NCBI GenBank assembly: GCA_027943335.1
Contig: BSBK01006022.1
Coordinates: forward strand, 310,001-374,000
From: Chamaecyparis obtusa
Taxonomy: Eukaryota > Streptophyta > Pinopsida > Cupressales > Cupressaceae
Direction of reading: 5' to 3'
Length of the DNA stretch: 64,000 nt
Part shown: positions 43,484 to 55,478 of the stretch, one piece after another
How the letters are laid out: every line of letters begins with the position of its first letter
Position numbering within the stretch: position 1 is the stretch's first letter
Made by a program: the position numbers and the translations under genes
The notes under the pieces: model-generated
What the model was told of the DNA's origin: nothing
Databases searched by the model: none
Seen by the model: the letters and a program-made list of their open reading frames with translations, nothing else

Positions 43484-44990
43484 TTAGTGACCAGTAGATA
43501 GGGGACGGACCCTAAGTCTAGTCCTCAAGTATTCAAATGTATCCTTCGGTAAAGGCTTTGTAAATATGTTTGCAAGTTATTCTTTTGATGTAACAAACTA
43601 TAGCTTAACTTGCTTCTCCTATACTTGTTCTCTTAAGTAGTGATACTTAATAGATATATGCTTTGTTTTAGAGTGCATCACTAGATTCTTTGAAATGTTT
43701 ATTGCACTTGTGTTATCATAATATATAATCACCGGATCAGTGATTATCTCATTCATACCTTCCAATACTTGCTTAATATATGCAACATTTGAACAATTTG
43801 TAGCAATAGCAACATACTCTACTTTGACTGTAGACTAAGAAATGCAAGCCTGCTTCTTACTTGTCCATGTAACAAGTCTTTCACCAAAGAAAAATGCTCC
43901 TCTAGTTGTACTTTTCCTATCACCCACATTTCCAGCCCAAACAACATTGGTGTAGAATTTGACGTCAAATTTTCCTTCCTTAGGATACCATAATCCATAA
44001 TCTTCTATTTTCTTCAAGTATCTTAATATTTTCTTTGTAGAAACCATGTGTGACTCTCTAGGATTTGTAGAAAATCTTGCAACAATTCCCACATCATGTG
44101 ATATGTCTGGTCTACTATGCACTACATACATTAACTTACCAATCATAGATTGGTACAGTGTCTAGTTCACCTCTATAGTTTCATCTTCCTTAGTTAGTTT
44201 ACATCTAGTAGCCATCAGTGTTCCCATAGGTTTAGCATCTTCCATTCCAAATGTCTTCAATACTTCCTTGATATATTTAGATTGTGTGATGAATATACCA
44301 TCATTCTACTGAATCACTTTTAGTCCTAGAAAGAAATTAATCTCTTTGAACATAGACATTTCAAATTCACTTCTCATTTCATCAGCAAATGACTTACAAA
44401 TTTGATCTTTTCCTCCAAATATCATGTCATCCACAAATATTTCAGCAATAAGAATAGTATCATCAGTATCTCCTTTCATATACAAATTGATGTTCTCATT
44501 TGTTCTAACAAATCCAATACTTAGCAAATAAGTATGTAGCCTCTCATACCAGGCTCTCGGTGCCTTCTTCAAGCCATATAAAACTTTATGTAATCTACAT
44601 ACCCTACCTTTCTTGTCTAGATCAATGAACCCTTTAGGTTGTTCTATGTAGACTTCTTCTTCAAGTATTCCATTCAGAAATGCTGACTTGACATCCATTT
44701 GGTAAACTTTGAACTTTTTGTGTGTAGCATATGCAAGTAACATTCTAACTCCTAATCTAGCAACAAGTGAAAATGTTTCACCATAATCTATTCCTTCCTC
44801 CTATGCATATCCCTTGCATACTAATCTAGCTTTGTTCCTTGCTACCTCTCCATTCTCATTTTGCTTGTTTCTTAATATCCACTTAGTACCGATAACATTC
44901 TTATCTTTAGGTCTGGGTACTAAGGTCTAGGTTTTGTTCTTCTCTATTTGTTCTATTTCCTCTTTCATTGCATTAAACCATTCTTCAATT
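43484..44990 (-). pseudogene. C3 reverse transcriptase and RNase H
   Basis: Reading leftward: GYA then TAG (44813-44811), then the intact stretch 44743-44306 with VYQMDVKSAFLNG, YIEQPKGF, LYGLKKAPRAWYERL and the RT motif FVDDMIFGG. TAG at 44308-44306 follows KVIQ. RNase H carries SMIGKLMYVVHSRPDIS and YTNVVWAG (YTDADWA in C1, so the catalytic Asp is lost), then TAG at 43837-43835 after ACIS and a degraded end to a TAA at 43486-43484. Three of these TAGs fall at the same codons as in C1 and C4. Confidence 0.85.
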
Positions 44991-44999
44991 TTCCAATGC

Positions 45000-46479
45000 A
45001 ACTTTTACATTCTTCAGTTCATAATCACAAACTAGACATGTACCTTGTCTTGTCTTACTCCTTGTTTGCATGCCAGCTTGTCTGTCTCCAATGATTTGTG
45101 TCTCAGGATGATGTCTTCTGAAAAAACTTGCCAGTATCTAATTTCTTCTTTCTTGTTCATCCTGTGCAGATTCATTTTCTTTCTTGGTAGGTCCTTCCTG
45201 CTTGTCGGTTTCTCTTTCCTATTCCTTGGTATTGTTTTCCTACGGACCGGTTGTCACAGTCCCTAGCTTAGGTAGATACTAAGGTTGTTCAATATAAGTG
45301 AATCTACCATAGTCTTCCAGTTCCTTTCTACTTTCCTATGTATTCTTATCATCAAACTCATTAAATCAAACATTAGTACTTTGAATCATTTTATTAGTTA
45401 CTCTATTTAGACACTTGTATGCTTTACCTTTATTGGAATATCCTAGAAATATCCCTTCATCACCTTTTGAGTCAAACTTTCCATTTCTTTCATTTTTTAG
45501 AATAAAACATTTTCTTCCAAAAATTCTAAAATAACTTACAGTGGGTTTGTGTCCAAACCATAACTCATAGGGTGTCTTATTAGTGTCCTTCTTTAGTTGT
45601 ACTCAGTTTAGCACATAAAAAATAGTGCTAACAACTTTCCTCCAGTATGTCTAAGCAACATTCTTTTCTATCATTAATGTCCTTGCGTAGTCAATAATTG
45701 ACCTACTCCTCCTTTCAGCAATGCCATTCTGTTTGGGTGTCCTCGGTGCAGAGACCTCTCTTTTAATACCATGCTCATTACAAATATTAGTAAATTCATC
45801 ACAGTTAAATTCACCTCCTCTATCAAATCTTAAGCATTTCAATTCTTTACCAGTCTCTTTTTCTACTTTTTCTTTATACTATTTGATCCTCTTGAATGCC
45901 TCAAATTTTTCTTTCAAGAACATGATACTCATCAGCCTAGTATAATCATCAACAAAAAGAATAAAATATCTATCTCCATAGTAACTCTGAGTTCTCATAG
46001 GACCACATAGGTCAGTATGCACTAACTCAAGTATTTTCTTTGTTGAATAATCTTTTCTTTTGAAACTAGATTTAGTCATCTTACCTTTCTGACATTCATG
46101 GCACATAACATGATCAGGCTTAGATAAGTTAGGCAGACCTCTAACTCTTTTTTTTTTACTGATCTTAACCATGTTATCAAAATTCATATGACATAACCTT
46201 TTATTCCACAACCATGCATCTTCATCTTTCATCATTAAACAAGAAGACTGATCATTGTCAAGATAAAACAAATTACCTCTGGATTGTGTACCAGTTCCAA
46301 CAAGTCTTCCTCCACTATCAAATATTTTTACCTCTTTGCTCTCAAAAGAAACTCAGTGGCCTGAATTGTTCAGTTGTGCCACACTTAGCAAATTATAGTT
46401 TAATCCTTTTACCCAATAAGAATTTTTACATTTTAATCTATCATTTATCATCAGGGATCCTTTACCTCTTACCATACAA
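45000..46479 (-). pseudogene. C3 integrase and C-terminal part of protease
   Basis: From 46479 leftward: protease C-terminal half (YWVKGLNYNLLSVAQLNNSGH), then the integrase zinc finger (NKRLCHMNF...CHECQKGK; the first His of the HHCC finger is Asn), DLCGP, FVDDYTR, FDRGGEF, PKQNGIAERRSR and the C-terminal FRIFGRK-type region. Breaks include stops near 45880 and 45648, and TAG at 45221-45219 in the linker, shared with C1 and C4. The first 5' codons of the protease lie at 54214 onward, beyond C4. Confidence 0.83.
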
Positions 46480-46484
46480 GGTGT
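46480..46484. repeat. Target-site duplication of C4, left copy (GGTGT)
   Basis: GGTGT also at 54214-54218. Removing C4 restores the C3 protease frame. Confidence 0.88.
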
Positions 46485-47968
46485 TGATGAACTACAACTG
46501 ATTTAGAACCTGAATGGAGAATCTGTAATTCAAGATTACTAAAGGAGTTTCTGATTAGATATGCAAGATGATTGAATTAGTATTATGTTGTCATTGATTT
46601 CAACTAGCTTGACAATACTTATCTTGTAAGTTACTATACCGACACATTTGAAGAAAGGTGAAAGAGATGAAGAACAAAAATATCTACATGAGGAAGATGT
46701 ATATGTCAAATGAGTATAAGGAATACATTGAGTAACTTGTTGATGAGTCTATGACTTGATGAAATTGACTTTATTATGTTGCATTCATCTATGATGAAGA
46801 ATAGAGATGAAATACACAAAGTAGTGTTGTCGGTAAATAAAGCATTCTAGTATACACCGATGGAATGTAGTGTATACCAAGCATAGTGTTAACCGAGCTT
46901 GTGTTCACCAATGCATTTCTTTGTTAACTGAGAAAAATAGAAAGGAATTAAATGATCAGTTTAGCTGATAAAGTAATGAGTTGTAAAGTGTATGAAATTG
47001 AGGTAACATATAAGGTTTGTTATGAAGATCGATGGCTAACATAAATCAAAAGGATCTAATGGAGAAGATTGAAATGTGTTACTGACACATCAGCCAAAGA
47101 AGTGTAAAGTGACAAAATCTATGAATATGATTAAGAGGCAAAATTTGATGGAGGAAAAGAAAATGATTTACTCATCTATATAAGAGACATTGGTTTCATT
47201 GTTGAAACATCACTGGAAGAAGAAGATATTGTAGAATTATCACGTGAAGGAGTTTTCATGCATTCTGATCATACTGGTTAATAAGAACCTAGCTACAGAA
47301 TAATTACTAAGATATAGAGAGTAATTACTGACAGACAGTAAGTTGATATAGTATTGAATCTGAAGTGGTATATTGATCATAAATATTTGAATGAGTAGAA
47401 CATTGATTTGTAAATTGCAAATTGAAGTTGTTTTAAGGCAGATCATCTACTATTACATATTTAACCATTGTACATAGTCAAATCTCTTAACCAAGTGGAC
47501 TATGAAAGTCTTTTGATGTTTCATTCATAGAGTGAACATTGTTATCTTGTCAACTCCAGAGTGACTGTTGGTTGGACGATAACTTCTGGTCTAAAATCCT
47601 CTAACAAGGTCACACCTAACAGTGTGTTTGTAACCTTTAACAGGGTTGGGTCTTCACCAACATCACTTCAAAAGAGTGAACAATTTTGGGTTGCCGGTCC
47701 CAGGTGGTTTTCCCTTCACAGGGTTTCCACATTAAATCTCTTATGTTATGTGTTTATTGTGATAGTTGTTTGTTATCATACTTTGCATATTACATGTTAG
47801 ATTTAATCGGTAACTATTATAAAGTTTAGACTAACAATCGGTAAAGACATAGATAGTGAAAATATTTTATGTTTACCGAGTAGCAAAAGTTATAGATTTG
47901 TTTTAAATTATACATTTTGATTGGGACACTGGTTAACTAATTCACCCTCCCTCTCAGTTATTCTAACA
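46485..47968 (+). repeat. C4 5' LTR (1,484 bp)
   Basis: TGATGAACTACAACTG...GTTATTCTAACA. It contains a good TATA box at 47176-47185 and the C-rich CACCCTCCCTCTCAG terminus. No gene. Confidence 0.92.
47176..47185 (+). promoter_or_regulatory. C4 LTR TATA box
   Basis: CTATATAAGA, followed by GACATTGGTTTCATTG; identical in the 3' LTR (53420-53429). The same place in C1 reads CTATTTAAGA. Promoter function is inferred from position. Confidence 0.6.
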
Positions 47969-47970
47969 AT

Positions 47971-47982
47971 TGGTATCAGAGC
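47971..47982 (+). other. C4 primer-binding site
   Basis: TGGTATCAGAGC, intact tRNA-Met-type site, two bases after the 5' LTR. Confidence 0.87.
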
Positions 47983-48032
47983 TTCGGTTGCTTAGAATAG
48001 AGTTTTAAAGACTCTAGCAAAAAGGTCTCAAG

Positions 48033-48887
48033 ATGTATAAGAGGGAAGTACCAAAGCTGAACAAAGATAACTTCATAGTATGGAAAAGCCGGATGAAGTT
48101 TCACATATCTGGAATTGGGAATTCTACACTAGAACTGATGGAGAATGGCTACATTGAACAGACACCTGGTACCCTGACACTTGATCAACTGAAGGATAGG
48201 GATGAACACAATATCACTATGATGGAACTTGCTACTACCTGTACTGATGCCAAATTTGAAGACATCAAGGATTGTGATACAACTAAGAAGATGTGGGACA
48301 AGTTGACTCTAATATATAGTGGAGATGCGAATGTTAAGAAAGCCAGATCAGAAAGCCTAAGAGGTCGATTTGATGATATAAAGATGAAAGAAGGTGAGAA
48401 AATTGTGCAATACACAAATAGACTAAAAGAGGTAGTACATGCTATTAGAGCATCCAGTGGAGTTATTGACGATGAAATAGTAATAGGCAAGATTCTTAGA
48501 ACTTTGTTGCCAGTTTATGCGATCAGGATATCTGCAATTCATGAAACAAGGGCTACATCCAACCTCAGTCTTAACACGCTGATCGGTAAGCTTACAAACT
48601 TTGAATTGAATAACTTTGACAATAGTGTTGTACCTTCTGTTGAATCTACTTTCATGTATTCTTTGAGGATTGGTAAGTCTAGTAGCAGGAATGATAAGAA
48701 CAATGATAGTGATAGTAATACCGATGATGAGCTTGATGAGCTTGAAGCTCTTATGGCCAGAAGATTTCCCAAAGCTAAGGGAAGGTATAAAGGCAAGTTA
48801 TCCTTGGCATATTTTAATTGTAAAAAAGTTGGCCACATCACTGCTAGATGTCTGAATAAGAAAGATGATGATAGATCCAAAGACTGA
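48033..48887 (+). pseudogene. C4 gag (284 codons)
   Basis: The longest intact gag of this family: MYKREVPKLNKDNF, IVWKSRMKFHISG, MWDKLTLIYSGD, ESLRGRFDDIKM, IVQYTNRLKEVVHAI, then a Ser/Asp-rich linker and a knuckle reading YFNCKKVGHITARC, in which the first Cys is Tyr. The frame ends at TGA 48885-48887 (a CGA in C1), followed in frame by TGA at 48948-48950, shared with C1. In an active relative the frame would go on into protease. Confidence 0.88.
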
Positions 48888-50483
48888 TCTGAAGGAAGCT
48901 ATGGGAGAAGAGTCAATAGAGGTTACCAACACAACAACAAAGATAACTGAGATAGCTATGACAAAGGGAAAAAGGTATGTTACATAGCTGAAGAATTTGA
49001 ATCTGAATCTGACACTGATGATGATGTAGTAGTATTTGTTGCTATGAAAGATGATTTAGAGGAAGAAGAGAAACATGAAGAAACAACAATGATCTCTAAA
49101 GTAAGTAGAAATGATACATGGATCATAGATAGTGGCTATACACATCATATGATCGGTGATATAGAGAAATTTGATCTACTTCATGAATATGATGGAGGAT
49201 CTGTTAGAATGGGAAATGATGCACCTTGTATGGTGAGAGGTAAAGGTTCACTAATGATTAATGATAGAATAAAATGTGAAAATGCATATTGGGTAGATGG
49301 ACTGACTTATAATTTGTTAAGTGTGGCACAACTGAATAACTCATGCCACCGACTTGCTTTTGAGAGTAGAAAGGTAAGAATCTATGATAATGAATGAAGA
49401 CTTGTTAGAACTGGCACACAATCCAGAGGTACTCTATTGTATCTTGATATTGATCAGTCTTCTTGTTTATTAATGAAGGATGAAGATGCATGGTTGTGGC
49501 ATAAGAGGTTATGTCATGTGAATTTTGATAACATGATCAAGATTAGTAAGAAGAAAAGAGTTAGAGGGTTTCCTAACTTGTCAAAATTAGATCATGCTAT
49601 GTGCCATGAATGTCACAAAGGTAAGATGACTGAGTCTAGTTTTAAGAGAAAAGACTACTCAATGAAGAAGATGCTTGAGTTGGTTTATACCGACCTATGT
49701 GGTCCTATGAGAACTTAGAGCTATTATGGTGATAGATACTTTATTCTTTTTGTTGATGACTATACTAGATTGATGACTATTATGTTCTTAAAAGATAAAT
49801 CCAAAGCATTTAAGATGTTTAAGTGGTATAAGGAAAAAGTAGAAAAATAGACTGGAAAAGAGTTAAAATGCTTAAGATCTGATAGAGGAGGTGAACTTAT
49901 CTCTGATGAATTTACTAATTTCTGTAATGAGAATGGTATTAAGATATAGGTCTCTACAATGAGAACACCTCAGTAGAATGGGATTATTGAAAGAAGGAAT
50001 ACGTCAATCATTAACTGTGCTAGGACACTGATGATACAAAAGAATGTTACTCAGACATATTGGAGGGAAGCTGTTAGCACTATTGTATATGTGCTTAATT
50101 GAGTACAACTGAAGAAGGACACCAACCAGACACCTTATGAGCTATGGTTTGGACACAAACCTACTGTAAGTTATTTCAGGATTTTTGGAAGCAAATGTTT
50201 TATTTTGAAAGATGAGAGAAATAGGAAATTTGATTCTAAAGGTGATGAAGGAATATTCTTAGGATATTCTACTACGAGTAAAGCATACAAATGTCTGAAT
50301 AAGGTTACAAATAAGATGATTGAAAGTACTAATTTCTATGTTGATGAGTTTGATGACATGAACATAGAAGAAAGAAAGGAATGGGAAGACTATGGTAGAT
50401 TCACTTACATTGAACTTCCTGATTATCTACCAAAGTCACAATCTGTGATAATTGGTCAATAGGAAAATAACCCCAAGGAATAG
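48888..50483 (+). pseudogene. C4 protease and integrase
   Basis: The protease frame 49044-49397 carries IIDSGYTHHMIGD, GSVRMGNDAPCMVRG and LLSVAQLNNS. A TGA at 49395-49397 follows. Integrase: HKRLCHVNF...CHECHKGK, DLCGP, then TAG near 49717, FVDDYTR, RSDRGGEL, stops near 49846, 49946 and 49973 (the second Gln of PQQNG), YWREAV, a stop near 50099 (TGA), then FRIFGSKCF and GIFLGYST in 50205-50462. Stops near 50460 and at 50481-50483 (TAG shared with C1 and C3). Confidence 0.87.
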
Positions 50484-52220
50484 GAAAGGGAAACTAAAGA
50501 ACAAGATGGTGCTACCGAGAAAGCACATGAACCTGAACAGGATGAACAAGAAAGAAGAAACCGAGTACTGGCTAGTTTTGTCAGAAGACATCATCCTGAG
50601 ACACAAATTATTGGAAATAGACAAGCTAGATTGCAGACAAGAAGCAAAACAAGACAAGGTACATGTCTAGTCTATGAATTTGAAACAAAGAATGTGAAAG
50701 TTGCATTAGAAAATGAAGAATGGGTTAATTTAATGAAGGAGGAAATAGAACAAAAAGAGAAAAACAAAGCTTGGTCCTTAGTACCCCAACCTAAAGATAA
50801 GAATGTTATTGGTACTACATGGATATTCAGAAACAAACTAAATGAAAATGGTGAAGTGACAAGAAATAAAGTGAGATTGGTATGCAAGGGATATGCATAG
50901 GAAGAAGGCATTGACTATGGTGAGACATTTGCACCTATTGCTAGATTGGAAGGAGTTAGAATGATACTTGCATATGCTACACACAAGAAATTTAAGGTTT
51001 ATCAAATGGATGTGAAGTCAACATTTTTGAATGGTATACTTGAAGAAGAGGTCTACATAGAACAACCTAAAGGATTCATTGATCCAGACAATAGAAATAT
51101 GCTATGTAGATTACACAAAGCTTTATATGGTTTGAAGCAAGCATCAAGAGCATGGTATGAAAGACTGCATACTTACTTGTTAAGTATTGGATTTGTAAGA
51201 ACTAGTGAGAACAACAATTTGTACATGAAAGGTGATACTGATGACACTATTATTATTGCTGAAATTTTTGTTGATGATATTATTTTTGGAGGTCAAGATC
51301 ATGTATGTAAATCTTTTTCTGATGACATGAGGAATGAGTTTGAAATGTCTATTTTTGGAGAGATTAAATTCTTTCTTAGATTACAAGTGATTCAGTAGAG
51401 TGATGGGATATTCATCACACAGTCCAAGTACATAAAGGAAGTCTTGAAGACATTTGGAATTAAAGATGCTAAACCTATGGGAACACCGATGGCTACTAGA
51501 AGTAAATTGACAAAGGAAGATGAAACTACAAAGGTAAACCAGACACTTTACCGATCCATGATTGGTAAACTAAGGTATGTAGTTCATAGTAGACCAGATA
51601 TAGCACATGCTGTGGGAATTGTTGCTAGATATTTTGCTTATCCTAGGGAATCACACATGATTGCTACTAAAAGGATCTTAAGATATCTGAAAAAAATAGA
51701 GGATTATGGATTATGTTATCCTAAGGAAGGTAAGCTCGAGTTGAAGGTTTATACCAATGCTGATTGGGCTGGAAATGTGGATGATAGAAAAAGTACCACC
51801 AAAGGAGCATTTGTCTTTGGTGAAAGACTTGTAACCTAGACAACTAAAAAGCAGGCTTGTATTTCTTAGTCTATAGCTGAAGTAGAGTATGTTGCTACTG
51901 CTACTAATTTCTCAAACATTGCATATATCAAGCAAGTGTTGGAAGGAATGAATGAGGTAATCACTAACCTGGTGATCATATACTATGATAATAAAAGTGC
52001 TATTAATATTTCAAAGAATCTAGTGATGCACTCTAAGACAAAGAATATATCAATTAAGTATCACTACTTAAGAGAACAAGTGCAAGAGAAGCAAGTGAAG
52101 TTAGAATTTGTTACATCTAAAGAACAACTTGCAGACATTTTTACAAAGCCTCTACTGAAGGACACATTTGAATATTTGAGGACTAGACTTGGGGTCCGTC
52201 CCTTGTCTATCGGTCACTAA
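50484..52220 (+). pseudogene. C4 reverse transcriptase and RNase H
   Basis: The linker EPEQDEQERRNRVLASFVRR leads into RT: VIGTTWIFRNKLNENG, GYA then TAG (50898-50900), VYQMDVKSTFLNG, LYGLKQASRAWYERL and the intact catalytic FVDDIIFGG near 51270. TAG 51396-51398 follows LQVIQ. RNase H: SMIGKLRYVVHSRPDIA, YTNADWAG (first catalytic Asp changed to Asn), TAG near 51838 for Trp, TAG 51867-51869 after ACIS, then 51936-52220 intact to the end with YYDNKSAI and ADIFTKPLLKDTFEYL. Confidence 0.88.
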
Positions 52221-52728
52221 TGTGATCTGGATGTTGCATCAGCCTAATATTATCAGATGATCACACATGTTGATGTATCATAGTTCACAATTTGGATATT
52301 GTTCAAGGTTGTGATTAAGTTTGAAGAACTGAAATAGATTGGGATATCAATATACTAAGATACAGAGGAAGTAATGGACAATAGAGAGTTACTTAGCTAC
52401 TATAGAGCTTATTGTTTATTTGTTTCTTTGGCATTGTTGTCAAAGGGAGAGATAAATAATATGAAAAGGAAAAGGAGAGATATGCACTCATGAAAACTAT
52501 CTAATGGAGAGATAATCTAAAAGAAAGAAATAGGAATAGGAACCTGAGAGCTGAAAAGATTATATCTACAGAATGAAAAAGTTGTATTTTATAATGTTGG
52601 TTAGTAACGTAGTGATTAAACATATTAAGCCAGGGAGAGCTTACACAACATTTGATTATAGAGTTGTAGAATACATGTTTGGTACATTTCATATTACTTG
52701 AGTTGCCATCAATGCCAAAGGGAGACAT
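52221..52728 (+). other. C4 3' non-coding tract with repeated PPT-like motifs
   Basis: AAAGGGAGAGATAAAT (near 52442), GAAAAGGAGAGAT (near 52471), AATGGAGAGAT and finally CCAAAGGGAGACAT ending at 52728. No gene. Confidence 0.72.
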
Positions 52729-54213
52729 TGATGAACTACAACTGATTTAGAACCTGAATGGAGAATCTGTAATTCAAGATTATTAAAAGAGTTATTGATT
52801 AGATATGCAAGATGATTAAATTAGTATTATGTTGCCATTGATGTCAACTAGCTTGACAATACTTATCTTGTAAGTTACTATACCAACACATCTAAAGAAA
52901 GGTGAAAGAGATGAAGAATAAAAATATCTAAATGAGGAAGATGTATATGTCAGATGAGTATAAGGAATACATTGAGTAACTTGTTGATGAGTCTATGACT
53001 TGATGAAATTGACTTTATTATGTTGCATTCATCTATGATGAAGAATAGAGCTGAAAGACACAAAGCAATGTTGTTGGTAAATAAAGCATTCTAGTATACA
53101 CCGATGGAATGTAATGTATATTGAGCATAGTGTTAACTAAGCTTGTGTTCATCGACACATTTCTTTGTTAATCGAGAAAAATATAAAGGAATTAAATGAT
53201 CAGTTTAGCCGATAAAGTGATGAGTTGTAAAGTGTATGAAATTGAGGTAACAGATAAGGTTTGTTATGAAGATCGATGGCTAACATAAATCAAAAGGATC
53301 TAATGGAGAAGATTGAAACATGTTACTAACACATCAGTTAAAGAAGCATAAAGTGGAAAAATCTATGAATATGATTAAGCGGCAAAATTTGATGGAGGAA
53401 AAGAAAATGATTTACTTGTCTATATAAGAGACATTGGTTTCATTGTTGAAACATCACCAGAAGAAGAAGATACTATAGAATTATTGTGTGAAGGATTTTT
53501 CATGCATTCTGATCATATTGGTTAATAAGAACTGAGCTACGGAATAATTACCAAGATACATAGAGTAATTACTGATAGACAATAAGTTGATATAGTATTG
53601 AATCTGAAGTGGTATGTTGATCATAAATGTTTGAATGTGCAGAACATTGATCTGTAAACTACAAATTGAAGTTGTTTTAAGGTAGATCATCTACTGTTAA
53701 ATATTTAACCATTTTACATAGTCAAATCTCTTAATTGAGTGGACTATGAAAGTCTTTTGATGTTTCATTCATAGAGTGAACATTATTATCCTGGAAACCC
53801 CATAGTGACTTCTGGTTGGACAATAACTTTTGGTCTAAAATCCTCTAACATGGTCACACCTAATAGTGTGTTTGTAACCTTTAACAAGGTTGGGTCTTCA
53901 CCGACCTCACTTCAGAAGAGTGAACAATTTTGGGTTGCCAGTCCCAGGTGGTTTTTCCCTTCATAGGGTTTCCCCATTAAATCTCTTGTGTTATGTGTTT
54001 ATTGTGATATTTGTTTGTTATCATACTTTGCATATTACATGTTAGATTTAATCGGTAACTATTATAAAGTTTAGACTAACAATCGGTAAAGACACAGACA
54101 ATGAAAGTATTTTATGTTTACCAAGTTGCAGAAGTTGTAGATTTGTTTTGGATTATACATTTTGATTGGGACACTAGGTAATTGATTCACCCCACATCTC
54201 AGTTATTCTAACA
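52729..54213 (+). repeat. C4 3' LTR (1,485 bp)
   Basis: TGATGAACTACAACTG...GTTATTCTAACA, collinear with the 5' LTR; TATA at 53420-53429. Ends at GGTGT (54214-54218), the C4 duplication. Confidence 0.92.
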
Positions 54214-54218
54214 GGTGT

Positions 54219-55414
54219 ATCATTTCCCATTCTTATAGATCCTCCATTGTATTCTTCAAGATAATCAAATTTTTTGTCATCACCAGTCATGTGATGTGTA
54301 CAACCACTATCTATAATCTATATATCATTTTTATTAACCTTCGAGATAAGTGTTGTCTCTACATACCTTTCATCTTCTTCAGAATCATCCTTCATTGCCA
54401 CAAATACTACCTCCACATCATCATCAGTGTCAATATCAGTCATATCTTCTTCCTCAGCAATGTAGCATACCTTCTTTTCTTTATCATTATTGTCTCGGTT
54501 GTCTCTATTATAATGTCGGTAGCCTATGTTGTTTCTTCTCCCATAGCTTCCTTCATATCATTATTTGGTTCTTTCATCATCTTTGTTGTGTGGACATCTA
54601 GCAACAATGTGACCAACCTCTTTATAGTTAAAGCATGCTAAAGGTAATTTACCTCTATACCTTCCTTTCCTTTAGTTAACCTTATGGCCATAAGAGCTTC
54701 AAGTTCATCAAGCTCATCATCAATATTTCTATTACTATCATCATTCCTATTTCTGCTACTAAACTTACCAATCTTCAAAGAAGACATAAAAGCGGATTCA
54801 ACATTTGGTACAACACTATTATCATAATTATTTAGTTCAAATGTTGTAAGCTTTCCAATCAGATTATCAAGAGTGAGTGTGTTGTTAGGTGCTGACCTAT
54901 TTTCATGAATTGTTGATATACTGATGGCATAGATAGGAAATAAGGTCCTTAGAATTTTGCTTACCACATTTTCTTCATCAATAACTCCATTCGATGCTCT
55001 AATAGTGTGAACTACCTCCTTTATTCTATTTGTGTACTGCACAATGTTTTCACCTTCTTTCATCTTCATGTCATTGAATCTTCCTCTTAAGCTTTCGGCT
55101 CTTGCTCTCTTGACATTTGCATCACCACTATAAATTTGAGCAAGTTTATCCCACATCTTCTTAGCAGTAGTATAGTCCCTGATGTCTTCAAATTCAGCAT
55201 CTGAACAAGTAGCACCAATCTCCATCATAGTAACATTATGTTCATGCCTATCTCTTAGTTGATCAAGGGTCAAGGGACCAGTGGGTGGTGCAAGGTATCC
55301 ATTCTCCATCAGATCTAGGGCAGAATTCCCAATCCCAGATATATGCAACTTCATTCGACTTTACCATATTGTGAAGTTATCTTTGTTTAGATTTGGCACT
55401 TCCCTCTTAAACAT
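54219..55414 (-). pseudogene. C3 gag and start of protease
   Basis: Gag starts at 55414 (MFKREVPNLNKDNF) and is open to 54638 apart from a TAA at 55363-55361 for the Lys of VWKSRM. It includes MWDKLAQIYSG, ESLRGRFNDMKM and IVQYTNRIKEVV. A frameshift near 54675 precedes the knuckle CFNYKEVGHIVARC (second Cys is Tyr). A double stop follows, then the acidic linker and protease IIDSGCTHHMTGDD near 54290, cut by C4. This copy keeps the Arg codon that is TGA in C1 and C4. Confidence 0.83.
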
Positions 55415-55464
55415 TTTGAGACCTTTGTGCTGAAGTCCTTAAAAAAAATTTCCAAGCAACCAAT

Positions 55465-55476
55465 GCTCTGATACTA
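55465..55476 (-). other. C3 primer-binding site (mutated)
   Basis: Minus strand TAGTATCAGAGC, one substitution from the tRNA-Met site, two bases inside the 5' LTR. Confidence 0.75.
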
Positions 55477-55478
55477 AT

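Larger units (their letters stand above)
46485..54213 (+). mobile_element. C4: Ty1/Copia element of the C1 family, full length, 7.7 kb
   Basis: The most complete member of its family: 5' LTR 46485-47968, intact PBS, gag, protease, integrase, RT, RNase H, PPT tract and 3' LTR 52729-54213, within a GGTGT duplication. It lacks nested insertions and so gives the reference layout for C1 and C3. Stops occur throughout pol, and the LTRs differ by about 5% by eye. Confidence 0.92.
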
